A stretch of DNA of 64,000 bases, from the NCBI RefSeq assembly GCF_002288635.1, contig NZ_NRSW01000001.1, positions 1,280,509 through 1,344,508 on the forward strand, written 5' to 3'. This stretch comes from Mucilaginibacter sp. MD40 (GTDB lineage Bacteria > Bacteroidota > Bacteroidia > Sphingobacteriales > Sphingobacteriaceae). Both the position numbers and the translations under genes were made by a program. The notes under the pieces are model-generated. The model made no database searches and was not told the origin of the DNA. It saw only the letters and a program-made list of their open reading frames with translations. Every line of letters starts with the position of its first letter. Position 1 is the first letter of the stretch. Below are positions 33,311-42,048 of this stretch, in pieces.

Positions 33311-34652
33311 TATACCTCCGAAACCTTTATTAACCAAAACGCTGAAGGCGGCCGGGTGCATGGCACTTGCGCTCATCTTGTTTGCCGCGCAAGGCGTTTT
33401 CGCGCAAGACAGGGCCATCACATTAGACGAAGCGCTGAAACTGGGCATTGCCAACAGTAAAGTGCTTAAGCTATCACAATCACGTATTGACCAGGCTGTA
33501 TCACAGTATGAGCAGGCAAAAGACCGTTCACTGCCAACCGGTAAGGCCAGTTTTGGTTACAACCGTGCGCAAATACCGGCCAACAGCCTAAAACTGGGCC
33601 AGGAAACCCTTAACCTGCCAACCAGTGCTAATGCATGGCTGGGTACGGTATCGGTTAACCAGCTGATATGGGCCGGCAACAAGTTACGCTACGCCCGCGA
33701 AAGTACCATGTTGCTTACCGAAGTTGCCCGCCTTGATGCGGATAACGATAAGGACCAGATAAGCTACGCCATTATTAACGCCTATTACAATTTGTACAAG
33801 GTGCTGCAAAGCAAAAAAGTGGTTGACCAAAACCTGGTAACTATTGACGCGCAGATCAAACAGGCGCAGCGCTTTTTCGACCAGGGGCTGGTGACTAAAA
33901 ATGATGTTTTACGTTTCCAGTTACAGCGTTCAAATATTGAGCTGAACGGGATAGACCTGGAGAACAACCGCAAGATCATTAATTACAATATGAATATTTT
34001 GCTTGGTCTGCCGGAGAATACCCAGTTGAGCATAGCCCAGATAAACGAAGCTTCAAGAGAAATAGCGCCTTTAACAGCCTATCTGGATACTGCTTTAACC
34101 AGCCGCCCCGAATTAAGGCAGGCTGATGTGCGTGCCAAAGTAGCCGATGTGAATGTTAAAAGCATTAAAGCCAATCTTTCTCCTACACTATCGGCTTCGG
34201 GCAGCGCTTACTATGTGGGCATAGCGGCTAACCCTATCCCTAAGAACGGCAACTACATTACACCTATCTCATTAGGCTTAACACTGGGCTGGGACTTCGG
34301 CGCTTTGTGGACCAACAAAAACAAAGTAAAGCAAGCGCAGTTGGAGCGTGAGGAAGTAAGTATCAACAAAGGCATCACGGCTGATAATATCCGTAACGAG
34401 GTAAACCAAAACTACCAGAATTACAAAACAGCGCTGGATAAGATCACTTTGCTGCAAACCTCTATTGCCCAGGCGCAGGAAAATAACCGTATACTGGAAA
34501 ATAAATACCGCAGCAACATATCGTCATCAATTGACCGTGCCGACGCGCAAACCTTACTTTACCAGGCCGAAATTAACCTGGAACTGGCCAAAGCCGATGC
34601 CGGCCTGGCTTATTACACCTTATTAAAATCAACAGGAAAACTTAACAAATAA
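33291..34652 (+). CDS. TolC-family outer-membrane efflux protein
   Basis: A 453-residue outer-membrane channel. The signal peptide (AAGCMALALILFAAQGVFAQ) is followed by ITLDEALKLGIANSKVLKLSQSRI, and the two structural repeats of the OEP domain include long coiled-coil helices (SYAIINAYYNLYKVLQ; IRNEVNQNYQNYKTALDKI). It forms the exit duct for the EmrA/EmrB-type pump encoded next. Starts at 33291 or at a second ATG at 33297. Confidence 0.9.
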   Translation: MKMTTNNIPPKPLLTKTLKAAGCMALALILFAAQGVFAQDRAITLDEALKLGIANSKVLKLSQSRIDQAVSQYEQAKDRSLPTGKASFGYNRAQIPANSLKLGQETLNLPTSANAWLGTVSVNQLIWAGNKLRYARESTMLLTEVARLDADNDKDQISYAIINAYYNLYKVLQSKKVVDQNLVTIDAQIKQAQRFFDQGLVTKNDVLRFQLQRSNIELNGIDLENNRKIINYNMNILLGLPENTQLSIAQINEASREIAPLTAYLDTALTSRPELRQADVRAKVADVNVKSIKANLSPTLSASGSAYYVGIAANPIPKNGNYITPISLGLTLGWDFGALWTNKNKVKQAQLEREEVSINKGITADNIRNEVNQNYQNYKTALDKITLLQTSIAQAQENNRILENKYRSNISSSIDRADAQTLLYQAEINLELAKADAGLAYYTLLKSTGKLNK

Positions 34653-34664
34653 TACAATAAAACA

Positions 34665-35717
34665 ATGGCAACTCAGGAAACCGAAACCAAAAAGAAACCG
34701 AACAGAGTTCTCCCGATCATTCTGGGGATTGTACTGATAGGAGGAGCTATTTTTGGCATTAAAGAATATATATACTTTGGCAAGCACGTAGATACCGATG
34801 ACGCGCAGATAGACGGCGACATTAGCCCGGTAGTAGCCCGTGTAGGTGGTTATGTGGATTCTATCTTCTTTGAAGAAAACACCCATGTAAACAAAGGCCA
34901 GCTTTTAGTAAAGATAGACGACCGCGATTACAAGGTAAAAGTTGAGCAGGCACAAGCAGCGCAACAGGGCGCCAGCGCAGGTATTAACGTTGGCCAATCG
35001 CAGATCTATACTACCGCGGCCAACTCATCAAGCGCCAGGGCCGAAGCTGAATCGGCAAAAGCCCGTTTAGATAAAGTGCGTAAAGATTACCAGCGTTATG
35101 CCAATCTGGTGTCTGACGGTTCAATCACCCGCCAGCAGTTTGACCAGGCCAAGGCCGATCTGCAGGTAGCTCAGGCTAACTACCAGGCTGCTTTAGACCA
35201 GTACAAAGCCGCTCAACAGCAGGTAGGTACCACCCGTAGCCAGTTAAAGGTAACCAACACCGGTGTTACCGCGCGCCAGGCCGATGTTGACTTTGCCAAA
35301 CTACAGCTTTCATATACCAACATTAAATCGCCGGCAAGTGGTTTAGCTGCTAAAAAGAATGTGCAGATAGGCCAGTTGGTACAGGCAGGGCAAACCCTGT
35401 TCTCTGTAGTAAATGATAACAGCCTGTACGTAACCGCAAACTTTAAAGAAACCCAGTTAGAGAAAATACGCAACGGCCAAAAAGTTGACGTTAAAGTAGA
35501 CGCTTATCCCGACCTGAAAATACAGGGCGAGGTGTACAATTTTTCTCCGGCTACAGGTGCTAAGTTCTCTTTACTACCTCCGGATAACGCTACCGGTAAC
35601 TTCGTGAAAGTAGTACAGCGTGTGCCGGTTAAAATTAAACTGAGCGGTAGCAAAGAAGATATCGCCAAGCTGCGCCCTGGTATGAGCGTAGATGTTTCTG
35701 TAATTACCAAAGACTAA
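34665..35717 (+). CDS. HlyD/EmrA-family membrane fusion protein
   Basis: A 350-residue periplasmic adaptor with one N-terminal membrane anchor (VLPIILGIVLIGGAIFGIKEY). It has the biotinyl-lipoyl-like half motifs VDTDDAQIDGDISPVVARVGGYVDSIFFEENTHVNKGQLLVKID and SPASGLAAKKNVQIGQLVQAGQTLF, a coiled-coil hairpin of about 110 residues between them, and a beta-barrel domain after. It links the inner-membrane pump and the TolC duct. Gaps to the neighbours are 12 and 4 bases, so a single operon. Confidence 0.93.
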   Translation: MATQETETKKKPNRVLPIILGIVLIGGAIFGIKEYIYFGKHVDTDDAQIDGDISPVVARVGGYVDSIFFEENTHVNKGQLLVKIDDRDYKVKVEQAQAAQQGASAGINVGQSQIYTTAANSSSARAEAESAKARLDKVRKDYQRYANLVSDGSITRQQFDQAKADLQVAQANYQAALDQYKAAQQQVGTTRSQLKVTNTGVTARQADVDFAKLQLSYTNIKSPASGLAAKKNVQIGQLVQAGQTLFSVVNDNSLYVTANFKETQLEKIRNGQKVDVKVDAYPDLKIQGEVYNFSPATGAKFSLLPPDNATGNFVKVVQRVPVKIKLSGSKEDIAKLRPGMSVDVSVITKD

Positions 35718-35721
35718 TAAA

Positions 35722-37266
35722 ATGGCTGAAACTGGCTTTAAAAAGTGGATAATTACCATTACGGTGATCATGGCATCGCTCCTGGAGCTGATAGACACGA
35801 CCATCGTAAACGTAGCTATTCCGCATATACAAGGTAACCTGGGTGCAACCCTTGAGGATATTGCATGGGTGGTTACCGGTTACGCCGTTGCAAACGTAAT
35901 CATCCTGCCTATGTCGGGCTGGCTGGGCGGGCGTTTCGGCCGTAAAAATTACTTTATGGCGTCTATCATAATTTTCACGATAGCGTCGTTCCTGTGCGGG
36001 AACTCAACATCTCTGGATGAGCTGGTGATCTTCCGTATCCTGCAAGGTGTCGCGGGTGGTGGTCTGATATCTACTGCGCAGGCTATCCTTATCGAAACCT
36101 GGCCACGCGAACAAATTGGTACCGCTACCGCCCTTTTTGGTTTGGGAGCCGTAGTAGGCCCAACCGTTGGCCCTACCATTGGTGGCTGGATAACAGAGTC
36201 TGAACTGGGTTGGAGATGGATATTTTATGTAAACATACCTGTAGGGATTTTAGCCTTTTTACTCACTTACACCTTTGTTAGGGAAACACCAAAAGATGAG
36301 AAAAAACCTATCGATTGGTGGGGTATAGGCCTGCTGGCGGTAGCCGTGGGCAGCTTACAAACCATATTGGAAAAAGGCGAGTCGGAAGACTGGTTTGCCA
36401 AAACCTATATTATTGTGTTAACCGTGCTGGCCGTTGTGGGTACCATATTATTTATATGGCGCGAGTTAAGTACGGACCACCCCATCGTGAACTTTAGTAT
36501 CATGCGGCACCGAAGTTTTTCCGTAGGTATGTTCACCTCCTTTATTCTGGGGTTTGGGCTCTATGGCTCGGTATTCGTGTTCCCGGTGTTTTGTCAGAAC
36601 CTGCTTGGCTTTAATGCCCAGCAAACAGGCGAGCTACTGTTTCCGGGTGGTTTGTGTACCATTATCATGATGCCTTTCATCGGTAAAATGCTCAATAAAG
36701 GGGTTCCGGCGCAGTTTATGGCTACCGTAGGGATGTTCCTGTTCTTTGTATTTACCTGGATGCTGAGCAACTCTACGCTTGCCACAGGTGAGCATGATGT
36801 ACTGATACCGCTGTTGATACGTGGTGTGGGTATGGCCCTGTTATTTGTGCCTTTAACTACATTGGCTATGGCCGACCTGAAAGGGCCGGAAATTGGCCAG
36901 GGATCCGGTTTGAATAACATGATGCGCCAGCTGGGTGGTTCGTTCGGTATCGCGGCCTTAACAACGCTTATCCACGTTCGTCAGGGCTTGCACCGGTCTA
37001 ACCTGTTAGCCAACATCAACCCGTATAACCCCGCTTACAACGAGCGGTTTAACCTGCTGATGCACGGGTTTATGGCGAAAGGTAAATCAATGCTTGATGC
37101 TACGCAAATGGCGTACGCGGCCATTGAGGGTACCGTGATGAGGCAAACGCTATTACTTACCTATGATGATGCTTACTGGGTATCGGGATTGATCATGTTG
37201 TTCTCTATCCCTTTATTGTACCTGCAGCCGTTTAAGAAGCTGAAAGCGGTGGCTGACGCCCACTAA
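35722..37266 (+). CDS. EmrB/QacA-family (DHA2) drug:H+ antiporter
   Basis: A 514-residue major facilitator with 14 predicted helices. ASLLELIDTTIVNVAIPHIQGNLGA is DHA2 motif D1; GWLGGRFGRKNYF is motif A; GAVVGPTVGPTIGGWITE is antiporter motif C. It expels hydrophobic toxic compounds through the EmrA-TolC conduit. Last gene of the operon; a hairpin follows seven bases after the stop. Confidence 0.92.
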   Translation: MAETGFKKWIITITVIMASLLELIDTTIVNVAIPHIQGNLGATLEDIAWVVTGYAVANVIILPMSGWLGGRFGRKNYFMASIIIFTIASFLCGNSTSLDELVIFRILQGVAGGGLISTAQAILIETWPREQIGTATALFGLGAVVGPTVGPTIGGWITESELGWRWIFYVNIPVGILAFLLTYTFVRETPKDEKKPIDWWGIGLLAVAVGSLQTILEKGESEDWFAKTYIIVLTVLAVVGTILFIWRELSTDHPIVNFSIMRHRSFSVGMFTSFILGFGLYGSVFVFPVFCQNLLGFNAQQTGELLFPGGLCTIIMMPFIGKMLNKGVPAQFMATVGMFLFFVFTWMLSNSTLATGEHDVLIPLLIRGVGMALLFVPLTTLAMADLKGPEIGQGSGLNNMMRQLGGSFGIAALTTLIHVRQGLHRSNLLANINPYNPAYNERFNLLMHGFMAKGKSMLDATQMAYAAIEGTVMRQTLLLTYDDAYWVSGLIMLFSIPLLYLQPFKKLKAVADAH

Positions 37267-37271
37267 AAACA

Positions 37272-37306
37272 AAACCGGTCAGCCTGTGAAAAGCTGACCG
37301 GTCTGT
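37272..37306 (+). terminator. Hairpin after the efflux operon
   Basis: Stem ACCGGTCAGC (37274-37283) / GCTGACCGGT (37293-37302) with nine-base loop. The T-run is poor (CTGTCC), so it may work as a terminator with help from Rho or as a 3'-end stabiliser. Confidence 0.65.
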
Positions 37307-37487
37307 CCAAAAAAATCAACAATTAAATATTTACTCTAACACAATATGCCGTTGTTTGCAAATACCGCGAGCAACGGCAATTATTACTGTGAACAAAGCT
37401 TTAAGGCTTAAATTTAAGGGTTTAAAACCCATATTGCCAAATAATATTGTTATTATTTTTGCACACAGGTAAAACGCCTTATTTTAT

Positions 37488-38072
37488 TTAGAAAATAATT
37501 TTACCTGTTGCCGTTACTAATGATGCTATCCTAACGGCATCAAAAATACGCTCCTCGGTGGTGCCCAGCTTAATAAGCGAATCTTCATGCGCATTCACGC
37601 ACATTTCGCAGCCATTAACGGCTGATATGGCCAGGCTCATCAGTTCAAAAAATTCCTTACCGGTTAGGGGTTTCATCATTAACTGCATGCGTATACGTGC
37701 AGGTATCTGGGTGTATTTTTCCTTTTGGGTAAAATGCCTGAAACGGTAAAACACATTGTTTGATGCCAGTAAAGAGGCGCAGCCTACCGCTTCGGCAACC
37801 TCCGCGTCTGTAGCCTCGTTTTGTTTGGCAACAGAAGTGTAGTATTGTATAAGCGGTTTGTTCTGGTTATTTACCGCGGTGCTTAAGCCCAGCAGCGCGC
37901 ATTCTTTAGCGCTCAAATGCTCGGAGGTAAGGGTGCTGGTAAAGTTCAGCTTAAAATCGCGCAGGTAGCGGCTTTCGCCTGTTTCCAACAGTTGCAGCGC
38001 GTCGGTGCGGTAATCTGCCGGTTGGCCTATGGTACCTAATATTTCCTGTATTAACTCGGTGCTTTCGCTCAT
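37488..38072 (-). CDS. ahpD: AhpD-like (carboxymuconolactone decarboxylase fold) protein
   Basis: A 194-residue all-helical protein with the AhpD thiol motif GCEMCVNAHEDSLIKLG: C155, C158 and H162, matching the CxxC plus His proton relay of mycobacterial AhpD. In that system AhpD passes electrons to AhpC. Here it lies just downstream of an AhpC-type peroxiredoxin on the same strand, which supports the same partnership in place of AhpF. The intervening 100 bases hold a long hairpin. Confidence 0.85.
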   Translation of the reverse strand: MSESTELIQEILGTIGQPADYRTDALQLLETGESRYLRDFKLNFTSTLTSEHLSAKECALLGLSTAVNNQNKPLIQYYTSVAKQNEATDAEVAEAVGCASLLASNNVFYRFRHFTQKEKYTQIPARIRMQLMMKPLTGKEFFELMSLAISAVNGCEMCVNAHEDSLIKLGTTEERIFDAVRIASLVTATGKIIF

Positions 38073-38090
38073 GGGTGTATAGATGCTAAA

Positions 38091-38155
38091 ATGTGCAAAT
38101 TCCGGATGGGCAGATGATACTTATTTGCACATCTGCCCATCTGAAATTTGCACAT
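38091..38155. repeat. Long imperfect hairpin between ahpC and ahpD
   Basis: Arms of 26 bases (38091-38116 and 38130-38155) pair at 24 positions around a 13-base loop, built from words such as ATGTGCAAAT and GGGCAGATG. Twenty bases past the peroxiredoxin stop; may attenuate read-through into ahpD or protect the ahpC mRNA end. Confidence 0.7.
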
Positions 38156-38175
38156 CAAATGATTATATTAAATAA

Positions 38176-38721
38176 TTATACGGTTAGGGTTTCCTGGCCT
38201 TTTTCCCAGTTGCAAGGGCAAAGCTCATCGGTTTGTAAACCGTCTAACACACGCAGTACCTCTTTTACGTTACGGCCTACGTTAAGGTCGTTAACAGATA
38301 CCCAACGGATGATACCCTGAGGATCGATAATGAACGTAGCGCGGTAAGCGATCTTTTCGTTTGGCTCTAAAATACCCAGTTCTTCGGCTAATGATTTTGA
38401 AGTATCGGCAAGCATCGGGAATTTCAGGTCGCGCAGGTCGTCGTGGTGGGTTCTCCAGGCAGCGTGTACAAACTCGCTGTCGGTAGAAGCGCCGATCAAA
38501 CGGGTTTCACGATCACGGAATTCACCATAGTTTTTGTTGAACTCTGCAATCTCTGTAGGGCATACAAAAGTAAAGTCTTTTGGCCACCAGAACATTACGG
38601 TCCAAACGTTATCATCGTTAGTAAGGTAGTCTGAAGTAATGGTTTCAAACTCTTTGCCTTTTTCTAAAGAAACAACGGCCGTTTTAGAAAATGAAGGGAA
38701 TTTTTGTCCTATCGTTAACAT
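38176..38721 (-). CDS. Peroxiredoxin, AhpC type
   Basis: A 181-residue two-cysteine peroxiredoxin. The peroxidatic C54 is in FWWPKDFTFVCPTEIAEF (PxxxT/SxxC context); the C-terminus carries DELCPCNWEKG with C168 and C170 as candidate resolving cysteines. It detoxifies H2O2 and organic hydroperoxides in the cytosol. Electron supply is probably through the neighbouring AhpD. Upstream are a TACCTTTG -7 element (38750-38757) and an OxyR-like site (38801-38815), consistent with peroxide induction. Confidence 0.92.
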   Translation of the reverse strand: MLTIGQKFPSFSKTAVVSLEKGKEFETITSDYLTNDDNVWTVMFWWPKDFTFVCPTEIAEFNKNYGEFRDRETRLIGASTDSEFVHAAWRTHHDDLRDLKFPMLADTSKSLAEELGILEPNEKIAYRATFIIDPQGIIRWVSVNDLNVGRNVKEVLRVLDGLQTDELCPCNWEKGQETLTV

Positions 38722-38749
38722 AATGGATGTATTTTTAAAATTTATGCAA

Positions 38750-38757
38750 CAAAGGTA
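38750..38757 (-). promoter_or_regulatory. -7 promoter element of ahpC
   Basis: TACCTTTG on the minus strand, exact TAnnTTTG, with no clear -33 TTG upstream, as expected for an activator-dependent promoter. It overlaps a small dyad TACGGA-N6-TCCGTA (38756-38773). Confidence 0.6.
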
Positions 38758-38800
38758 CGGATTTTAGTCCGTAGGGTAATATTGGAAAATTCTATAGGTT

Positions 38801-38815
38801 ATAGTTTTTATCTAT
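38801..38815. promoter_or_regulatory. OxyR-like binding site upstream of ahpC
   Basis: ATAGTTTTTATCTAT matches every fixed position of the E. coli OxyR half-site consensus ATAGnTnnnAnCTAT. Its centre is roughly 65 bases before the predicted ahpC start site, a normal activator position. A second, weaker half-site overlaps just toward ahpC (38781-38795). Confidence 0.5.
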
Positions 38816-39011
38816 GAATTACATATTTTTTATAGCTTATAACGATGGTTTTTAATTAGACTTTTACAACCGATTTTGAACCTTGAGCGTGAGGCTATTG
38901 GCTTGTACTCACTTACCAAAGGGGCATGTGATGTACACGGTAATAAAAGCGGATAATTTGCAGCAGAATGTTAAATTTGTAACCCCGCTATATTTACTTA
39001 TACCTGTTTGC

Positions 39012-39881
39012 ATGTTATACGATATCTGCTGTATTGGGCACATCACCCTTGATAAAGTGGTAACCCCCCGCGCCGAAAAGCATATGGCCGGTGGCACCGC
39101 TTTTTATTTCTCCAACGCCATCCGCAATATGGATGTAAAATACAAGCTGGTTACTGCCGTTGCCGATACCGAATTACCAAGCGTAAGCAGGCTTACTGAT
39201 AAAGGTATTGAAGTAAAGGCCTTGCCCAGCCAGCATAGCGTATACTTTGAGAACATTTATGGCGATAACCAGGACAACCGTACCCAACGCGTTTTGCAAA
39301 AGGCCGACCCATTTACGGTTACAGACCTGCAGGACACCGAAGCGGTGATATTCCATTTGGGTGCGCTGCTGGCCGATGATATGTCGACCGGTTTGATCAA
39401 AGCGTTATTTGAGCGGGGTAACGTTTCTGTGGACGCGCAGGGCTACCTGCGCGAGGTAGTAAACCAGCAGGTACGCGCCATTGACTGGGCCGACAAGCGC
39501 GAGGCCCTGCAATATGTAGATATCCTGAAGGTGAACGAGCACGAACTGGAAGTACTTACCGGCATTGCCGATATTAAGGAAGGCGCCAAAGTACTGGCCG
39601 AATGGGGTGTGAAGGAGGTGGTAGTAACGCTGGGCAGCATGGGCTCGGTTATCCTAAATGACAATGTTTTTTACACCATACCTGCCTACAAGCCTACCGA
39701 AGTGGTAGATGCCACCGGTTGCGGCGATACCTATATGGCAGGTTACCTCTACAAACGCGTTAAAGGCGCCGATATACAGCAAGCCGGAGAATTTGCTGCC
39801 GCCATGGCCGGCTTAAAAATTGAAACCTCCGGCCCGTTTGAGGGTACTGAAGAAGATGTACTGGCAATGATGACAAGGTAA
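39012..39881 (+). CDS. PfkB-family carbohydrate kinase
   Basis: A 289-residue ribokinase-like sugar kinase from the ATG at 39012. The N-terminus CMLYDICCIGHITLDKVVTP is the family start, so the longer frame beginning 129 bases upstream is rejected. AGGTAFYFSNAI is the first PfkB signature; VVDATGCGDTYMAGYLY is the second signature with the catalytic Asp of GCGD. Substrate not determinable; ribose, fructose derivatives and adenosine are family options. It is divergent from ahpC across 290 bases and is followed by the AT-rich ATPase cassette. Confidence 0.88.
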   Translation: MLYDICCIGHITLDKVVTPRAEKHMAGGTAFYFSNAIRNMDVKYKLVTAVADTELPSVSRLTDKGIEVKALPSQHSVYFENIYGDNQDNRTQRVLQKADPFTVTDLQDTEAVIFHLGALLADDMSTGLIKALFERGNVSVDAQGYLREVVNQQVRAIDWADKREALQYVDILKVNEHELEVLTGIADIKEGAKVLAEWGVKEVVVTLGSMGSVILNDNVFYTIPAYKPTEVVDATGCGDTYMAGYLYKRVKGADIQQAGEFAAAMAGLKIETSGPFEGTEEDVLAMMTR

Positions 39882-40063
39882 TAAGTACTTTTCCAGATTT
39901 AACGAAGAATAAATTGTGCATAAAATATGTAATCATCACATTTAACCAGCTGGTTATGTCGGTCATATTTACGTTAATCGAATTGTACTTACACATATAA
40001 ATACTCAATATCTTTTATACCTTTAACAAGTCTTTACATAGCTAAAAGTAATCTTATTTACTA

Positions 40064-41221
40064 ATGAAAATAAAATCTTTAACCTACAGCGAATATCCCG
40101 AGCAATCTAAAGAGTGGATACTAAATGATTTTATACTTAGTGATATTAATTTAATGGTTGGGAAAAATTCTAGTGGTAAATCCCGTACACTTAATGTCAT
40201 TGCGGGTCTCGCTAATTTAATCGTTTCTCCAATTGTTAATGTTGAGGCTGGATCTTATTATGCGGAATATGTAGATGGGAACGATGGTATCAGTTATGAA
40301 TTGAACATTTTTCAAAATAAGGTCATTAAGGAAGAGCTGACGATAAACGGTGAAAGCGTTTTAACTCGAAAGGTAAATGGGTTAGGTAGCATGAAGAATA
40401 TTCAAGCAAAAATGCACTTGAACTTTCAAATGCCTAATAATGTTGCATCAATAACAAGAAGAGATCAAATCCAATATCCTTATTTAGAAAGCCTTTATCA
40501 ATGGGCTCTTAATGTAAGATACTTTCATTTCAATACAGAGTTAGGTAAGAATCATTTTAATTTAGATGGTTCTTATTCTGAACTTAGAGAGTACAACTTG
40601 AGGGATACTAGTAAGGTTGTCGATTTGTTTATAGAAGGACTTCATAAATATAAAAAAGAATTTGAAAACGCTATTATATCAGATTTTAATCTGATAGGAT
40701 ATAAAATATCCAAGATATATTTGGGTCCTATGTTAGCTTTGAAATTTCATGACAATAAATTACTTAAGAACGGTTTATTAGGCATCACAATCCAAGAAAC
40801 TGATAGAAAAGGGCCTACTGATCAAGTTTCGATGTCTACAGGAATGTTTAGGGCGCTGGCAATTATTATATATATGAATTTTTATGAATTGTCAAATAAG
40901 CATGGCACTATTCTAATTGATGATATTGGAGAGGGGTTAGATTTTGAAAGGTCTAGATTATTAATCGACTTATTAATTGAAAAGGCATCAAAAAATTTCG
41001 TACAACTTGTTATGTCGACTAATGATAGGTTTGTAATGAACAATACTCCACTTGAATATTGGCAAGTGCTGGATAGAGTTGGCGGTGTAGTTAATATTTA
41101 TAATCATTTAAATTCGCCCCAAAACTTTAAAGACTTTCGATTCACTGGGCTAAATAACTTCGATTTCTTTACAACAGAATTCTTTAAAGACGGTTTCTCT
41201 AAAGCTAATAGCAATGAGTGA
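40064..41221 (+). CDS. ABC/SMC-type AAA ATPase of a two-gene cassette
   Basis: A 385-residue soluble ATPase of the OLD/AAA_15 type. Walker A GKNSSGKS (residues 33-40) follows an N-terminal SLTYSEYPEQSKEWILNDFILSDINLMVG strand; VSMSTGMFRALAIII is ABC-signature-like; Walker B is TILIDDIGEGLD, and LVMSTNDRFVMN is the switch strand. The Walker B glutamate is present. No nuclease domain is fused. Gene composition is markedly AT-rich compared with neighbours. It overlaps the following gene by eight bases. The arrangement ATPase plus small TOPRIM-like protein recalls PARIS, RloAB and split OLD defence systems, but identity is not established. Confidence 0.75.
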   Translation: MKIKSLTYSEYPEQSKEWILNDFILSDINLMVGKNSSGKSRTLNVIAGLANLIVSPIVNVEAGSYYAEYVDGNDGISYELNIFQNKVIKEELTINGESVLTRKVNGLGSMKNIQAKMHLNFQMPNNVASITRRDQIQYPYLESLYQWALNVRYFHFNTELGKNHFNLDGSYSELREYNLRDTSKVVDLFIEGLHKYKKEFENAIISDFNLIGYKISKIYLGPMLALKFHDNKLLKNGLLGITIQETDRKGPTDQVSMSTGMFRALAIIIYMNFYELSNKHGTILIDDIGEGLDFERSRLLIDLLIEKASKNFVQLVMSTNDRFVMNNTPLEYWQVLDRVGGVVNIYNHLNSPQNFKDFRFTGLNNFDFFTTEFFKDGFSKANSNE

Positions 41222-41918
41222 CTTAGTAAAATTAGCGTTTGTTGTTGAAGGTGCAACAGAGGCGTTGTTCATAGAAAATCTATTATCAGAAATTCTCACA
41301 TCGAATAACTACACGTTCGAAAAACTACAACAAGATCAAACAAGAAGGGGCGATTTTTGGATAATTTTAGAAACGCCTTCAATTAATGACCAAACAAAAT
41401 ATTATATTCTTATTGTAAATTGTTGTAGTGATGCAAAGGTTGCGTCTTATATAAAAGATCATAGAAAGAATTTAATATCTGAAGGCTACAGAATTATCAT
41501 TGGGCTTTTAGACTTATATCCCGAAAGTAGAGACGATTTACACGCCTATCATTACGGTCTTAAGGCCTTCATTCCACAGAAGCCCATTGAGACTAAATTT
41601 ATAATAAGTATAATGGAAATTGAAGCATGGTTTATTGCGGAAACATCCCATTTTGAAAAGATAGACCCACAATTAAATTTGGAATTTATAAAAAATAATT
41701 TGGGAGTGGATTTAACTAGTACTGATTTTGAAGCTATAAATCATCCGGCAGATCAGCTTAATTTAATATATAACCTTGTCGGTAAAGCTTACAAAAAGCA
41801 AAAATCAAAGATTGAACGTACTGTTGAGTCTTTAGATTATGCTAGGCTTTATTTAGAGTTGCCTAATAAATTAAATAGCTTAAAGGAACTTGTTAAATTG
41901 ATTAATGAAAATATTTAA
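41214..41918 (+). CDS. DUF4276/TOPRIM-like protein, partner of the ATPase
   Basis: A 234-residue protein. AFVVEGATEALFIENLL has the acidic E12 and E16 of a TOPRIM-like VEGxTE motif; RIIIGLLDLYPESRDD (D100) matches the D-x-Y segment of DUF4276; IMEIEAWFIAE (E135, E137) is the second acidic motif. These are plausible metal ligands of a nuclease. Translation is probably coupled to the ATPase, whose stop it overlaps. AT-rich. A role as the toxic effector of an anti-phage module is an inference from the pair. Confidence 0.65.
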   Translation: MSDLVKLAFVVEGATEALFIENLLSEILTSNNYTFEKLQQDQTRRGDFWIILETPSINDQTKYYILIVNCCSDAKVASYIKDHRKNLISEGYRIIIGLLDLYPESRDDLHAYHYGLKAFIPQKPIETKFIISIMEIEAWFIAETSHFEKIDPQLNLEFIKNNLGVDLTSTDFEAINHPADQLNLIYNLVGKAYKKQKSKIERTVESLDYARLYLELPNKLNSLKELVKLINENI

Positions 41919-42048
41919 TTCCTAGGCGGATTTAGCATCAAAAATACCCTTTACTGACCCAAGTTTAGCGTAACCTGAATCTACAGTATGCTTGCCATGT
42001 TTTGGTACGAAGTTGGAGACTTCGACCAGTAAGAGACGGTTATGAAAA

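Noticed and set aside
38883..39011. Upstream extension of the PfkB kinase
   Set aside because: The family N-terminus begins at MLYDICCIGHITLD; the preceding 43 codons overlap the promoter region and show no similarity.
42009..42023. Small GAAGT...ACTTC hairpin as a terminator of the ATPase cassette
   Set aside because: Stem is only five pairs and lacks a T-run.
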